The notes: generated by a model from the sequence alone, not told the origin. A stretch of 64,000 nucleotides of DNA from an uncultured Ruminococcus sp. (GCA_902785555.1 CACZZB010000003.1:62001-126000), one strand, 5' to 3'. Positions 1 to 9,637 are shown, numbered from the stretch's first letter. Program-made: numbers and translations.

Positions 1-1143
1 TGCAAGCGTGGCGACAAGATAATCATGCCCCGAAACGTCCACAGAAGCAGTATCAATGCTCTTATAGTATGTGGTGCTGTCCCCGTCTATGTCAACCCGG
101 GAGTAAACAAACAACTCGGAATACCTCTCGGAATGTCCGTTGATTCCGTTAAACGTGCCATCAAACAGCACCCCGATGCCAAGGCTATTATCGTAAACAA
201 TCCCACTTATTACGGTGTATGTTCAAATCTCCGTGAAATCGTCAGAATCGCCCATGAAGCAGGCATGAAAGTCCTTGTTGACGAAGCTCACGGTACTCAC
301 TTCTATTTCGGGGATTATATGCCATTATCCGCAATGAGCGTGGGGGCTGATATGGCGGCTATCAGTATGCACAAAACAGGCGGTTCACTTACTCAAAGCT
401 CCGCCCTCCTTCTCGGTGAAGGAATTTCCGAAGGCTATGTCCGTCAGATAATAAATCTTACTCAGACAACAAGTGCATCATATTTACTTTTATCTTCCCT
501 CGACATTTCAAGAAGAAATCTGGCTCTCAACGGCAAAGCTATTTTTGAACGTGTAACGACCCTTGCCAATTACGGCATTAAGGAAATAAACAAATTAGGC
601 GGTCTGTATGCCTTTTCAAGAGAGTTAATAAACGGTGATACGATATTCGACTTTGACCCCACTAAAATTTCCGTACATACAAGAGATATAGGTCTTGCAG
701 GCATTGAAGTCTATGATATTCTCCGTGACAAGTACGAAATCCAAATCGAATTCGGTGATATCGGAAATATCCTTGCCATTGTTTCGGTAGGTGACAAAAT
801 TCTTAACATAGAACGTCTTATTTCCGCTCTCTATGAGGTTAAAAGACTTTACTCAAAAAGCTCCGCAGGTATGCTCGACCACGAATACATTGAACCCGTT
901 GTCGTATGCTCTCCGCAGGAGGCTTTCTACTCCAAAAAAATTCAACTGCCTTTAAAAGAAACTCTCGGTAAAATTTGTGCGGAATTTGTCATGTGCTATC
1001 CTCCCGGAATACCCATTCTTGCCCCGGGTGAACTCATTACAAAAGACGCCCTCGAATACATAATCTATGCAAAGGAAAAAGGCTGTAACTTAACAGGTGC
1101 AGAGGATATCAACACCGAAAAAATAAATATCATGGTCGAATGA
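1..1143 (+). CDS. speA: Orn/Lys/Arg decarboxylase, speA-type (5' partial)
   Basis: PLP-dependent fold-I decarboxylase, probably arginine decarboxylase making agmatine for polyamine synthesis; lysine or ornithine as substrate cannot be excluded. The frame is open from base 1 (C-K-R-G-D-K-I-I-M), and the GDK...R-x-x-HRS block belongs to the family's conserved middle, so the gene starts left of the window and the Met codon at 25 is not the start. Visible motifs are DEAHGTHF (cofactor-ring aspartate) and S-M-H-K-T-G-G-S-L-T-Q with the PLP lysine at codon 373-375. The C-terminal part, with PPGIPILAPGE, is the usual decarboxylase C domain. It lies 18 bases before speE and is the first visible gene of the polyamine operon. 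Assignment to speA rests mainly on the neighbours. Confidence 0.85.
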   Translation, partial: CKRGDKIIMPRNVHRSSINALIVCGAVPVYVNPGVNKQLGIPLGMSVDSVKRAIKQHPDAKAIIVNNPTYYGVCSNLREIVRIAHEAGMKVLVDEAHGTHFYFGDYMPLSAMSVGADMAAISMHKTGGSLTQSSALLLGEGISEGYVRQIINLTQTTSASYLLLSSLDISRRNLALNGKAIFERVTTLANYGIKEINKLGGLYAFSRELINGDTIFDFDPTKISVHTRDIGLAGIEVYDILRDKYEIQIEFGDIGNILAIVSVGDKILNIERLISALYEVKRLYSKSSAGMLDHEYIEPVVVCSPQEAFYSKKIQLPLKETLGKICAEFVMCYPPGIPILAPGELITKDALEYIIYAKEKGCNLTGAEDINTEKINIMVE

Positions 1144-1161
1144 CAGGAGGCTGATATTATT

Positions 1162-2013
1162 ATGGAAATGTGGTACACCGAAGAACAGACTGACAATGTC
1201 CGTTTCTCCATCAGGTGCGACAAACAAAAATATTCCGCTCAATCCGACTTTCAGCGTATCGAAATTTTCAGTACGCCCGAATTCGGAGATATTCTTGTTC
1301 TTGATGACAGGATAATGCTTACTCAGAAAGATGAATTCATCTATCATGAAATGATAACCCATGTCCCCGTGGCAGTCAATCCCGATATAAAAAATGTTCT
1401 CGTCATCGGTGCAGGTGACGGCGGTACTGTCCGTGAGCTTACAAAATACAAGTCTATTGAAAAAATAGACATGGTTGAAATCGACAGAATGGTCGTTGAT
1501 GCCTGCAAGGAATTTTTACCGACCGTTTCATCAAAACTCAGCGACCCCCGTGTGCATATCTTCATTGATGACGGCTTACGCTTTGTCCGTCATGTTGAAA
1601 ACAAATACGATTTAATTATCGTTGACTCAACAGACCCATTCGGTCCCGGTGAAGGTCTTTTCACAACTGAATTTTACGGAAACTGCTACAAAGCCCTTAC
1701 AAGTGACGGCATACTCGTCAATCAGCATGAAAGCCCGTTCTACAACACTTACTCAAAATCCATGAAACAGGCTCACAAAAAGATTCTTCAATTTTTCCCC
1801 ATAGTAAAAGTTTATCAGGCTCATATCCCCACTTATCCCTCGGGTCACTGGCTTTTCGGCTTCGCTTCAAAGAAATTCCATCCTGTCAATGACCTTGATG
1901 TCGGAAAATGGAACCGTCTTGGAATTGACACGGAATATTACAATACAAGACTTCACAAAGGCTGTTTCGCACTTCCTACATACGTCACAAAACAGCTTTT
2001 GGAAAATGAATAA
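1162..2013 (+). CDS. speE: Spermidine synthase (polyamine aminopropyltransferase)
   Basis: A 283-residue member of the SpeE family, which transfers an aminopropyl group from decarboxylated SAM to putrescine or a related diamine. The sequence shows the SAM-binding GAGDGGT motif near residue 82 and DSTDPFGPGEGLFT near 155, which holds the catalytic aspartate and the gatekeeper loop. An AGGAGG site precedes the start by about 12 bases. It is cotranscribed with the decarboxylase before it and the carboxyspermidine genes after it. The company is odd, because the downstream genes make spermidine from aspartate semialdehyde without decarboxylated SAM and no speD is visible. The true product may therefore be a different polyamine. 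Confidence 0.9.
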   Translation: MEMWYTEEQTDNVRFSIRCDKQKYSAQSDFQRIEIFSTPEFGDILVLDDRIMLTQKDEFIYHEMITHVPVAVNPDIKNVLVIGAGDGGTVRELTKYKSIEKIDMVEIDRMVVDACKEFLPTVSSKLSDPRVHIFIDDGLRFVRHVENKYDLIIVDSTDPFGPGEGLFTTEFYGNCYKALTSDGILVNQHESPFYNTYSKSMKQAHKKILQFFPIVKVYQAHIPTYPSGHWLFGFASKKFHPVNDLDVGKWNRLGIDTEYYNTRLHKGCFALPTYVTKQLLENE

Positions 2014-2043
2014 AATTATTAAAAAAACGGAGGTTTTTTAAAA

Positions 2044-3243
2044 ATGGGAAAGGCTTTAATTATCGGTGCAGGCGGTGTTGCAAGCGTTTGCATACACAAG
2101 TGCTGTCAGAATTCCGACGTATTCGAGGAAATCTGCATTGCAAGCAGAACTAAATCAAAGTGTGATGCTCTCAAGGCTAAACTTGACGGTGGTAAAACCA
2201 AAATTTCAACTGCTCAGGTAAACGCTGACAATGTCGATGAACTTATCGCTCTTATCAAAAACTTCAAGCCCGATGTTGTAATCAACCTTGCATTGCCCTA
2301 TCAGGACTTGACTATCATGGACGCTTGCCTCGCTACAAAAGTAAACTATGTTGACACGGCTAACTATGAACCCCTTGACACCGCTAAATTCGAGTACAAA
2401 TGGCAGTGGGCTTACTGTGAGAGATTTGAAAAAGCAGGTATCACCGCACTTCTCGGAAGCGGATTTGACCCGGGTGTTACAGGTGTTTTCAGTGCATACG
2501 CCATGAAACATGAATTTGACGAAATAAACTACATTGATATTCTCGACTGCAATGCAGGCGACCACGGTTATCCTTTCGCTACAAACTTCAATCCCGAAAT
2601 AAATATCCGTGAAGTTTCCGCAAAGGGAAGCTATATTGAAGACGGCAAATGGATAGAAACCGAGCCTATGGAAATAAAGAGAGTATATAATTTCCCCGAA
2701 ATCGGTGAAAAGGATATGTACCTGCTCCACCATGAAGAATTGGAATCCCTTGCACTCAACATTAGGGGCATCAAGCGTATCAGATTTTTCATGACATTCG
2801 GACAGAGTTATCTCACACATCTCAAATGTCTTGAAAATGTCGGCATGACTTCCATTGAGCCTATCGACTTTGAGGGTCATAAGATAGTTCCCTTGCAGTT
2901 CCTTAAAGCCGTACTGCCCGACCCTGCTTCACTCGGTCCGAGAACCAAGGGCAAAACAAATATCGGCTGCATCTTCATCGGCAAAAAGGACGGCAAAGAC
3001 AAAACTTACTATCTCTACAATGTATGCGACCATGAAGAATGTTACAAGGAAGTCGGCTCTCAGGCTGTTTCCTATACGACAGGCGTTCCTGCAATGATAG
3101 GTGCGGCTATGCTCCTTACAGGAAAATGGAACAAGCCCGGTGTACATAACATTGAAGAATTTGACCCCGATCCGTTCATGGACGACCTTAATAAATTCGG
3201 CTTGCCTTGGAAAGAAAGCTACAACCCTGATTTAGTTGAATAA
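2044..3243 (+). CDS. Carboxy(nor)spermidine dehydrogenase (CASDH), saccharopine dehydrogenase family
   Basis: A 399-residue NAD(P)-binding reductase of the saccharopine dehydrogenase family. It begins with the Rossmann motif GAGGVAS at residues 8-14 and keeps the family's GSGFDPGVTGVF segment near residue 140. In the known pathway it condenses aspartate beta-semialdehyde with putrescine (or diaminopropane) to carboxyspermidine (or carboxynorspermidine). The next gene encodes the matching decarboxylase, which makes this role much more likely than lysine metabolism. A GGAGG site lies upstream of the ATG. The length is normal for CASDH. Whether putrescine or diaminopropane is used cannot be read from the sequence. 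Confidence 0.88.
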   Translation: MGKALIIGAGGVASVCIHKCCQNSDVFEEICIASRTKSKCDALKAKLDGGKTKISTAQVNADNVDELIALIKNFKPDVVINLALPYQDLTIMDACLATKVNYVDTANYEPLDTAKFEYKWQWAYCERFEKAGITALLGSGFDPGVTGVFSAYAMKHEFDEINYIDILDCNAGDHGYPFATNFNPEINIREVSAKGSYIEDGKWIETEPMEIKRVYNFPEIGEKDMYLLHHEELESLALNIRGIKRIRFFMTFGQSYLTHLKCLENVGMTSIEPIDFEGHKIVPLQFLKAVLPDPASLGPRTKGKTNIGCIFIGKKDGKDKTYYLYNVCDHEECYKEVGSQAVSYTTGVPAMIGAAMLLTGKWNKPGVHNIEEFDPDPFMDDLNKFGLPWKESYNPDLVE

Positions 3244-3252
3244 TAAAATTAC

Positions 3253-3292
3253 AAGTGAGGAGTGAGAAATTATTTTCTCATTCCTCATTTTA
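3253..3292. repeat. Hairpin between CASDH and decarboxylase genes
   Basis: GTGAGGAGTGAGAAA is followed after a short AT loop by TTTCTCATTCCTCATTTT, giving a stem of about 15 pairs with G-T wobble and ending in T's. It lies between two cotranscribed genes, so it may attenuate transcription or stabilise processed mRNA. It could also be a small dispersed repeat. Confidence 0.5.
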
Positions 3293-3307
3293 AAAAGGTG
3301 GATTTTT

Positions 3308-4438
3308 ATGAAAAATATTTTATCTCTCCCGACTCCATGCTATGTCATTGACGAAAAATCTCTCATACATAACCTTGAAATTCTACAATACGTTGAACAG
3401 CAAACAGGCTGTCATGTTCTCCTCGCTCAAAAAGCCTTTTCCGCTTATCACACTTACCCATTAATTGCAAAATACATCAGCGGTACAACTGCAAGCGGTC
3501 TTTTTGAAGCAAAGCTCGCTTATGAAGAAATGCCCGATAAACAGATACACGTCTATTCCCCGGCATATACCGACAAGGATTTTGATGAACTTCTGACAAT
3601 GTGCGACCACATTGTTTTCAACTCCTTTTCACAATGGAAACACTTCCGCAAAAAAGCTCTCCAACATCCCGAAATCGAATTCGGTTTGCGTATCAACCCC
3701 GAATATTCTGAGATAGAAACGGATATTTACAACCCATGCTTCACAAATTCCCGTCTTGGGATAACTCTTGCAAATTTTGAAGAAGATGAACTTGACGGCA
3801 TTTCCGGACTGCACTTCCATACAATGTGCGAACAAGGCTCCGATACTCTTGAAAGAACTCTCAAAGTCGTTGAACAGCGTTTCGGAAAGTATTTCCACAA
3901 AATGAAATGGATAAATTTCGGCGGCGGTCATCATGTTACAAGACCTGATTATGACATTGAAAAACTTATCAACTGCATTGACAATATCAAAAACAAATAC
4001 AGCGTACAGGTTTATATCGAACCCGGTGAGGCTGTCGCACTCAATGCCGGATGGCTTGTTGCCTCTGTCCTTGACATTATCAAAAATAATATGAATATTG
4101 CAATAGTTGATACATCTGCCGCCTGTCATATGCCCGATGTCCTTGAAATGCCCTATCGCCCTATGATTATCGGCTCAAAAGAAAAAAATATCCTCCCTTA
4201 TACTTACCGCTTGGGTGCTCCTACCTGTCTTGCAGGTGACGTTATCGGAGATTACTCCTTTGATAAACCTCTCAATATCGGTGACAAACTTATTTTCACA
4301 GACATGGCTATATATTCAATGGTAAAAAACAATACCTTCAACGGTATGCCTTTACCGTCAATTTATCTCCTCAAATCAAATGGTGAAACCCAACTCCTCA
4401 AAAAATTTGACTATTCCGACTTCAAACGAAGATTATAA
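3308..4438 (+). CDS. nspC: Carboxynorspermidine/carboxyspermidine decarboxylase
   Basis: A 376-residue PLP enzyme of the alanine-racemase-like fold III. It decarboxylates carboxyspermidine to spermidine (or the nor-form). The start reads P-T-P-C-Y-V-I-D near residue 8, and the PLP lysine is K42 in LLAQKAFSAY. NFGGGHH near residue 203 binds the cofactor phosphate, EPGEAV follows near 239, and PTCLAGDVIGDY carries the family's active-site cysteine and acidic residues. It follows the CASDH gene by 64 bases, which include a hairpin. Together they form the decarboxylated-SAM-independent spermidine route common in gut bacteria. Confidence 0.92.
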   Translation: MKNILSLPTPCYVIDEKSLIHNLEILQYVEQQTGCHVLLAQKAFSAYHTYPLIAKYISGTTASGLFEAKLAYEEMPDKQIHVYSPAYTDKDFDELLTMCDHIVFNSFSQWKHFRKKALQHPEIEFGLRINPEYSEIETDIYNPCFTNSRLGITLANFEEDELDGISGLHFHTMCEQGSDTLERTLKVVEQRFGKYFHKMKWINFGGGHHVTRPDYDIEKLINCIDNIKNKYSVQVYIEPGEAVALNAGWLVASVLDIIKNNMNIAIVDTSAACHMPDVLEMPYRPMIIGSKEKNILPYTYRLGAPTCLAGDVIGDYSFDKPLNIGDKLIFTDMAIYSMVKNNTFNGMPLPSIYLLKSNGETQLLKKFDYSDFKRRL

Positions 4439-4454
4439 AAAGAGGTGCTTTTTA

Positions 4455-5915
4455 ATGAAGAAAAAATTTATCTGTCTATTCTTATGTCTTTCACTTGCAG
4501 GAATTTTTACAGGCTGTGATGATGATTTATTCCAAATACAAAAAGAAGATTACGAAAATTCCATTGAAACAGATGCAAACGGCTATCAATCTTACAGCAA
4601 GAAAATATCCGTTGATGAAAAACCTGAAATTACAAATGTTGAAATAACCGCAAAATGTTCAGGAAACATAAAACAGGAATGTTATGTTCGTGATGATTAT
4701 AACGGCAATGTATTTGTACGTCAAACGGTCGGAATTATAGGCTCACCCATTGATGTTCAATACGAAAACTCAATTGAAGATATTACTCTCACATTCCAAT
4801 ATAACCCCGATGAACTGCGTGGTATACCCGAAAAAAATATTACTCCTATGTACATAAATTATGACGATAATATTTTTAAACTGATTTATGATTTTGAGTT
4901 GAATGAAGATGAAAACAAAATTTCATTTTCACCTGACAAAAGCGGAGTATATATACTCTTGGATATATATCAATATGGAACAGCTATGGGTATGGAAGTT
5001 TCTAAATATGCCTATGAAAAAGACAAAACTCTTTATCCGTCAGACTGGGAACGTGAAAACGATACAGGAGATATCCTGAAATTAGCCGACAAAAAATGGG
5101 CTGTACAAAATGCACCCGTATTCCACGTTGAAACGCCCGAGCAACTTGCAGGCATTGTCTATTACGTCAATGCCATCAATGAACAGCCTGTTGAAATTTA
5201 TCTTGAAAATGACCTCGATTTGTCAAATTATGAATGGAAGCCTATGGGCTGGACAAATGCCTATGCGACAAATCTCACTTTTCACGGACAAAATCACACC
5301 GTCAACGGATTGAATATCAACTGCCCCGGCAATCATGAAGTAGGCTTTACAGGCTATGCGTGGAGCATTGTGATGGAAAATGTCAGTTTCACCAATGCCA
5401 ATATTATAGGTCGGAGATGTGTGGGCGGTTTCAGCGGTGAATGTTACGGTACCAAGAAATTTACAAACGTATCTTTGAGCGGCACTATCTACGGTGATGA
5501 CGAAGATACAGGCGGCTTCATCGGTCGTGGCGGTGAGGGCATTTACACCGACTGCCAACTTGATGTGACCGTCAACGGTGAACCCTGCAGATATTTTTCT
5601 TATACCGATAAATTCCTGACGGAAAATAGAGATGAAACGGCTTTCACATTGAGCGTCAATTCCAATAACCGTGTACAGCGTACAGAAAATGACAAATATG
5701 ACCGTATCAGTTGGGTGATCTATGACGGTGACACTCATTTAATGAGCCGTGGGGCTGAAAATGAAACGGAAATCCCCGATTCCCTTTGGAAATATCTCAA
5801 AGCCGAAAAAGGAAAAACCTACACAGTTTACATGGAGGCTTACAAATCCATTGACGGCGGTCGTGCAGGCGGTTATATTCGTGTCAGCAACATTCTTAAA
5901 TATATTTATGAATAA
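4455..5915 (+). CDS. Lipoprotein with GLUG-like repeat region
   Basis: A 486-residue predicted lipoprotein. The ATG at 4455 is chosen because MKKKFICLFLCLSLAG...FTGC is a textbook lipoprotein signal with the lipid-bearing cysteine at residue 22 and an AGAGGTG site upstream; a longer frame from 4380 adds only low-complexity residues. Residues ~230-400 form a repeated beta-strand stretch (N-G-L-N-I, VGFTG, VGGFSGE, TGGFIGRGG) resembling GLUG-type beta-helix motifs seen in surface and adhesion proteins. No enzyme domain is recognised. It follows nspC by 16 bases and may share its transcript, but nothing links it to polyamines functionally. Confidence 0.75.
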   Translation: MKKKFICLFLCLSLAGIFTGCDDDLFQIQKEDYENSIETDANGYQSYSKKISVDEKPEITNVEITAKCSGNIKQECYVRDDYNGNVFVRQTVGIIGSPIDVQYENSIEDITLTFQYNPDELRGIPEKNITPMYINYDDNIFKLIYDFELNEDENKISFSPDKSGVYILLDIYQYGTAMGMEVSKYAYEKDKTLYPSDWERENDTGDILKLADKKWAVQNAPVFHVETPEQLAGIVYYVNAINEQPVEIYLENDLDLSNYEWKPMGWTNAYATNLTFHGQNHTVNGLNINCPGNHEVGFTGYAWSIVMENVSFTNANIIGRRCVGGFSGECYGTKKFTNVSLSGTIYGDDEDTGGFIGRGGEGIYTDCQLDVTVNGEPCRYFSYTDKFLTENRDETAFTLSVNSNNRVQRTENDKYDRISWVIYDGDTHLMSRGAENETEIPDSLWKYLKAEKGKTYTVYMEAYKSIDGGRAGGYIRVSNILKYIYE

Positions 5916-5924
5916 AATTTATCA

Positions 5925-5955
5925 CCTGTCGTTCAATTCCGACAGGCGATTTTTG
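5925..5955. terminator. Terminator between convergent genes
   Basis: CCTGTCG and CGACAGG pair across an 8-base loop, followed by CGATTTTT on the plus strand. On the minus strand the same stem leads into an A/T-rich run. It serves the lipoprotein gene and may also serve gerAB-AC, whose stop codon lies inside the loop. Confidence 0.85.
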
Positions 5956-8014
5956 TATGCGTGACGGCATTTTTCAAAAATTCCTTTATATTACCGTTTT
6001 TATACACTTCGGGATAGGCACTCCTTATATACTTACCTATCGAAAATACATCACTGCCTGTCTGTAAAATTGTCTTTTCTATACCTGCATTGACTTTTCG
6101 GGCAATATCATTTTTTATATCCTTCAAAATTTCTTTATCGTAATTTTTATCAAGATACACCTCTATATCAAAATCAATATCAAAAAAGCCGTCTTTCCAT
6201 ACGGGAATGATATTGGATTTGATACGCCTTATCTTATAATCCGCTTGTCCGACTGTATCGGTAAAATCATTTACCTTTTGATTTATGATAAGAGTACCGA
6301 GAGTTTCATCACTCGTCATACTGTAATAATCCCCGTTTTTATCGGCAAGATAACTTCCGTCCACACTCAGTGCGGATATATCATCTTTTATCACGATATG
6401 CGGAAATAAAAGTGCTTTTGCATTTTTGAGAGATGATACATAATCTATCAGCGAACAATGCACCTCTGTCTGACTTATCGCCTTACTGTCCGCCAATACA
6501 TTTATATATTCCGACTGATATCCTAACTTTTCTACCGCTGTGGAAATGGTATCTTTCGTACTGCTTTCAGTGACCATTAAATTTGAAGTTTTCTGCATTT
6601 CCCCCAAATCGGCAAAATATGAAAGCGTCCTTTCATAATTCTTTGATGCCTCTTTATTCATCATTATAAATAAACACTGACTCAGTAATAATTTCTTTCC
6701 ACGCTGATTTTCTATCCTGAACAATGCTTCATCAACATTTTCACCGTCAGTATACATCAATTTCACTGCATTTTCTTTTTCCTCATTCTCCGTATCAAGA
6801 ACTATCAGCGTTATATCATATCCGTCATTATTTTTATCTATCCCCATTCCCTGCACTATGAGCCTTTGATTAAGCTGTGTACTGTTACAGCCCGAAAATA
6901 TTATCATAACAAGTGAAATTATAATAGTCATTGAAGCTGTTCTGACAACTTTCCGTGATATCTTCGGCTGAGGCGTTTTTGTAAATAAATATACGACTGA
7001 GGGTACAACTGCCGTGAACATGACTGTCAGTACACACCATATATATTTATTGAATATTATACCGCTGTCGGGTATCAATATCATGCCGAATAATAATATC
7101 ACTCCGCTTATCACAGAAATTATCTTTCCGAATCCGTCCCGAAAAATCGTTTTTACACTTTCAGACAATGCAAATAACAATACCGATATATTGCAGAATA
7201 TACTGCACATCGTCACGAATATAAAAAACGGATTCAGTCTTTGCAGACTGCCTGCTCCCTCTGTTGCCTGATATACGCTCAGTTCTCTTGAATCAAGATA
7301 ATCTCCTATTGCTCCCCTGAAAAGCAAGAGCATGAATATCATAAACATGAATACCATGACCGACCATATTATACCGCTTTTCCACAATTTACCCTTGGTT
7401 GACGGTATCAGAATATTCAAAGCCGCTGATGTATTCATTCTCGATATGATAAAGACTGTTCCGTCCATGACACCGTTGAATGTCACATATTCAAAAGGAA
7501 GTATATTTTCGGAGGAAAAGCCCTGTATCAGATATATAAATGTCAATGCTCCCGACAGAAGTATGAATCCCAATACTATCGCACTCATTCTCGAAAGTGC
7601 TTCTATCCCTTTGACAGACGCATATATACAGGCAATTATCAGTACCGACAGGACTATCTTTGAATTTATATCATCAGGCAGTATTACATCCAAAAAATGT
7701 TCCAACGCTTTAACAGCGTAAATACATGACAATAAAAAATATACTGCATACAATACAGGTATCGTATATCCCATCTGACCGAATTTTTCAACGGATATCT
7801 TACATACGGATTTTTTTCTGCACTTACTGTAAAATACATTGACAGGTATCATCATCAGTATGCTTAATGCCATTGATATTATAAGGGGCATTAAAAAACT
7901 CCATATTGAATTTATCTCCGATACGAATACAGAATATATTACCGCAAGTGATATCCTGCTTATAAAAAGAAGTGTATACATCTGTCCGACCGTTACCGTA
8001 TTCTTTTTGCTCAT
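5933..8014 (-). CDS. gerAB-gerAC: Fused GerAB-GerAC spore germination protein
   Basis: A single 693-residue frame covers two germinant-receptor subunits normally made by separate genes. Residues 1-~360 are GerAB, an APC-superfamily membrane protein with about ten membrane segments. A basic stretch (K-I-S-R-K-V-V-R) and a further hydrophobic segment then lead to the lipobox-like I-I-F-S-G-C, Cys at residue 376. This is where a free GerAC lipoprotein would have its signal peptide and lipidated cysteine. Residues 376-693 match GerAC, from L-I-V-Q-G-M-G-I-D near 386 to the C-terminal Q-T-G-S-D-V-F-S-I-G-K-Y region. The GerAC part, at 318 residues, is a little short. It overlaps gerAA by 4 bases. 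I see no frameshift or internal stop. Confidence 0.88.
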   Translation of the reverse strand: MSKKNTVTVGQMYTLLFISRISLAVIYSVFVSEINSIWSFLMPLIISMALSILMMIPVNVFYSKCRKKSVCKISVEKFGQMGYTIPVLYAVYFLLSCIYAVKALEHFLDVILPDDINSKIVLSVLIIACIYASVKGIEALSRMSAIVLGFILLSGALTFIYLIQGFSSENILPFEYVTFNGVMDGTVFIISRMNTSAALNILIPSTKGKLWKSGIIWSVMVFMFMIFMLLLFRGAIGDYLDSRELSVYQATEGAGSLQRLNPFFIFVTMCSIFCNISVLLFALSESVKTIFRDGFGKIISVISGVILLFGMILIPDSGIIFNKYIWCVLTVMFTAVVPSVVYLFTKTPQPKISRKVVRTASMTIIISLVMIIFSGCNSTQLNQRLIVQGMGIDKNNDGYDITLIVLDTENEEKENAVKLMYTDGENVDEALFRIENQRGKKLLLSQCLFIMMNKEASKNYERTLSYFADLGEMQKTSNLMVTESSTKDTISTAVEKLGYQSEYINVLADSKAISQTEVHCSLIDYVSSLKNAKALLFPHIVIKDDISALSVDGSYLADKNGDYYSMTSDETLGTLIINQKVNDFTDTVGQADYKIRRIKSNIIPVWKDGFFDIDFDIEVYLDKNYDKEILKDIKNDIARKVNAGIEKTILQTGSDVFSIGKYIRSAYPEVYKNGNIKEFLKNAVTHTKIACRN

Positions 8015-9534
8015 CTGACATCAGCTCCCGGTAAATTTTGTACTTTTGCCGTCTTTTTTGAAAGTATCTTCCAGCCTGCTCTTATAATAACATCTCTGAC
8101 CGCAACCGCACTGAACGGGGTTATAGGCGTTGTATACGGAACTCCGAAACTGTTTTTTCCGCATATATTGACAAGTACCGCACAAAGTACTATCGCTACT
8201 CCCCATATCCCGAGAAATCCTCCCGCAAATGTAAATATCACTCTCAGTACAGCCGACGGTGCATATAAATTAGGTATCACATACGAGCTTATAGACGTTA
8301 TCGCTACGACCATTAAAGTCGGTGCTCCTATCAGTCCTGCATTTATAGCCGTATCACCGACTACCAATCCACCGACTATACTCACGGCATAGCCCAAAGG
8401 CTGTGGCATTCTCAGACCTGCTTCTCTCATTATCTCATATACGAACTGTATCAGTATAGTTTCAGACATGAGCGACAGCGGTGTTGCTCCTATCGAACCG
8501 GCTATTTTATTAAGCATCAGAGTCGGAAACATTTCAGGATTAAAAGTACCCAATGAAACGTATACTCCCGGCAAGAGCATTGATATAAAAAACGCACAGT
8601 ATTTCAATAATCTTGTGAAGGTCGCAAAATATGCCCTGTTTGAATAATCGTCAAGTGTCTGGAAATACTCCGCAAACAGATATGGAATTATAAGAACGGA
8701 CGGCACTCCGTCAACTAATACAGCAATTCTGCCCTCGGTTATCTTTCCGCATACAGTATCGGGTCTTTCCGATACGCCTATACCGCTGAAAAATGAAAAA
8801 TCATTTTTTTCCTCTAAAAAAGGCACTAAATATCCCGAAGTCAGAACGGTATTTATATCGACACTTTTAAGTCTTTTCCTCAATTCGTCCAAAATATCCT
8901 CCGAGGCTGTCCCTTTAAGATAGCAAATACATATCTCGGTACGGCTCACATCTCCTATTATCATTGTTTCAAAATGCAGGCTCGGATTTTTTATTCTTCT
9001 CCTCAGCATTGACATATTTACTCTCACCGATTCAACGAAGCCCTCTTTTGACCCTCTCTGGACTACATCCGATTCAGGCTCTGATATTCCCCTTGAAGAA
9101 TATCCCTGTATTCCCACTCCGAGCATTTTTTTACATCCCTCTACGGCTATGACCGCAAAGCCAGACATTATTTGTTTTTCGACTTCCTCATAGCTCTCAA
9201 ACTCCACCATATCAGCCGTATACAAAACTTTATATTTTATCTCGTTATAACACTGTTCTGATTTTTTATCCCTGAAATCATAATTCATCAGCGGAGTCAT
9301 GATACCCTCTGCCAAGACCTGTTTGTCTATCATATTATCTATTGATATTACAGCCGAATTTATCCCCGACAGCCTTATCTCTCTTATAGTCAGATCTGCA
9401 CTGTTGCAGAATCTTCCACGAAGATAATTCAAATCATCTTTCAGTATTCCCGAAACAGGCGTATATGTCTGAATATAGGGCTTCGGCTTTGAATGTGTAT
9501 ATATATCCTTCACATCCCTCACGAACTCATACAA
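8011..9534 (-). CDS. gerAA: Spore germination protein GerAA
   Basis: The A subunit of a GerA-type nutrient germinant receptor, 507 residues, in the inner spore membrane. An N-terminal soluble region of about 280 residues is followed by membrane segments from about residue 290, including conserved R-x-x-x-Y-F-A-T-F-T-R-L, G-A-T-P-L-S-L-M-S-E and G-D-T-A-I-N-A-G-L-I. The start codon appears to be TTG at 9534, with GGGGG about 8 bases upstream; no in-frame ATG lies near. The gene ends in an ATGA overlap with the gerAB-gerAC fusion. The pair would therefore give a complete three-domain receptor from two genes. Confidence 0.92.
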   Translation of the reverse strand: MYEFVRDVKDIYTHSKPKPYIQTYTPVSGILKDDLNYLRGRFCNSADLTIREIRLSGINSAVISIDNMIDKQVLAEGIMTPLMNYDFRDKKSEQCYNEIKYKVLYTADMVEFESYEEVEKQIMSGFAVIAVEGCKKMLGVGIQGYSSRGISEPESDVVQRGSKEGFVESVRVNMSMLRRRIKNPSLHFETMIIGDVSRTEICICYLKGTASEDILDELRKRLKSVDINTVLTSGYLVPFLEEKNDFSFFSGIGVSERPDTVCGKITEGRIAVLVDGVPSVLIIPYLFAEYFQTLDDYSNRAYFATFTRLLKYCAFFISMLLPGVYVSLGTFNPEMFPTLMLNKIAGSIGATPLSLMSETILIQFVYEIMREAGLRMPQPLGYAVSIVGGLVVGDTAINAGLIGAPTLMVVAITSISSYVIPNLYAPSAVLRVIFTFAGGFLGIWGVAIVLCAVLVNICGKNSFGVPYTTPITPFSAVAVRDVIIRAGWKILSKKTAKVQNLPGADVR

Positions 9535-9589
9535 TGAAAATTCCCCCTTTATTACTAATTTTGCTCAATGATAATTTTTTTATTCACAG

Positions 9590-9595
9590 TATAAT
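9590..9595 (+). promoter_or_regulatory. Possible -10 element between gerAA and DUF421 genes
   Basis: TATAAT lies 43 bases before the DUF421 start in the 103-base divergent region. No convincing -35 stands at 16-18 bases. A forespore sigma factor promoter is expected for these genes, but I cannot assign one with confidence. Confidence 0.25.
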
Positions 9596-9637
9596 TCTTG
9601 TTTTAAATACACAAAATTAAAAAAGGGGGATTTTTTT

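Noticed and set aside
2206..2880. 224-codon minus-strand frame opposite the CASDH gene
   Set aside because: Antisense shadow of a well-supported gene; no homology pattern or RBS.
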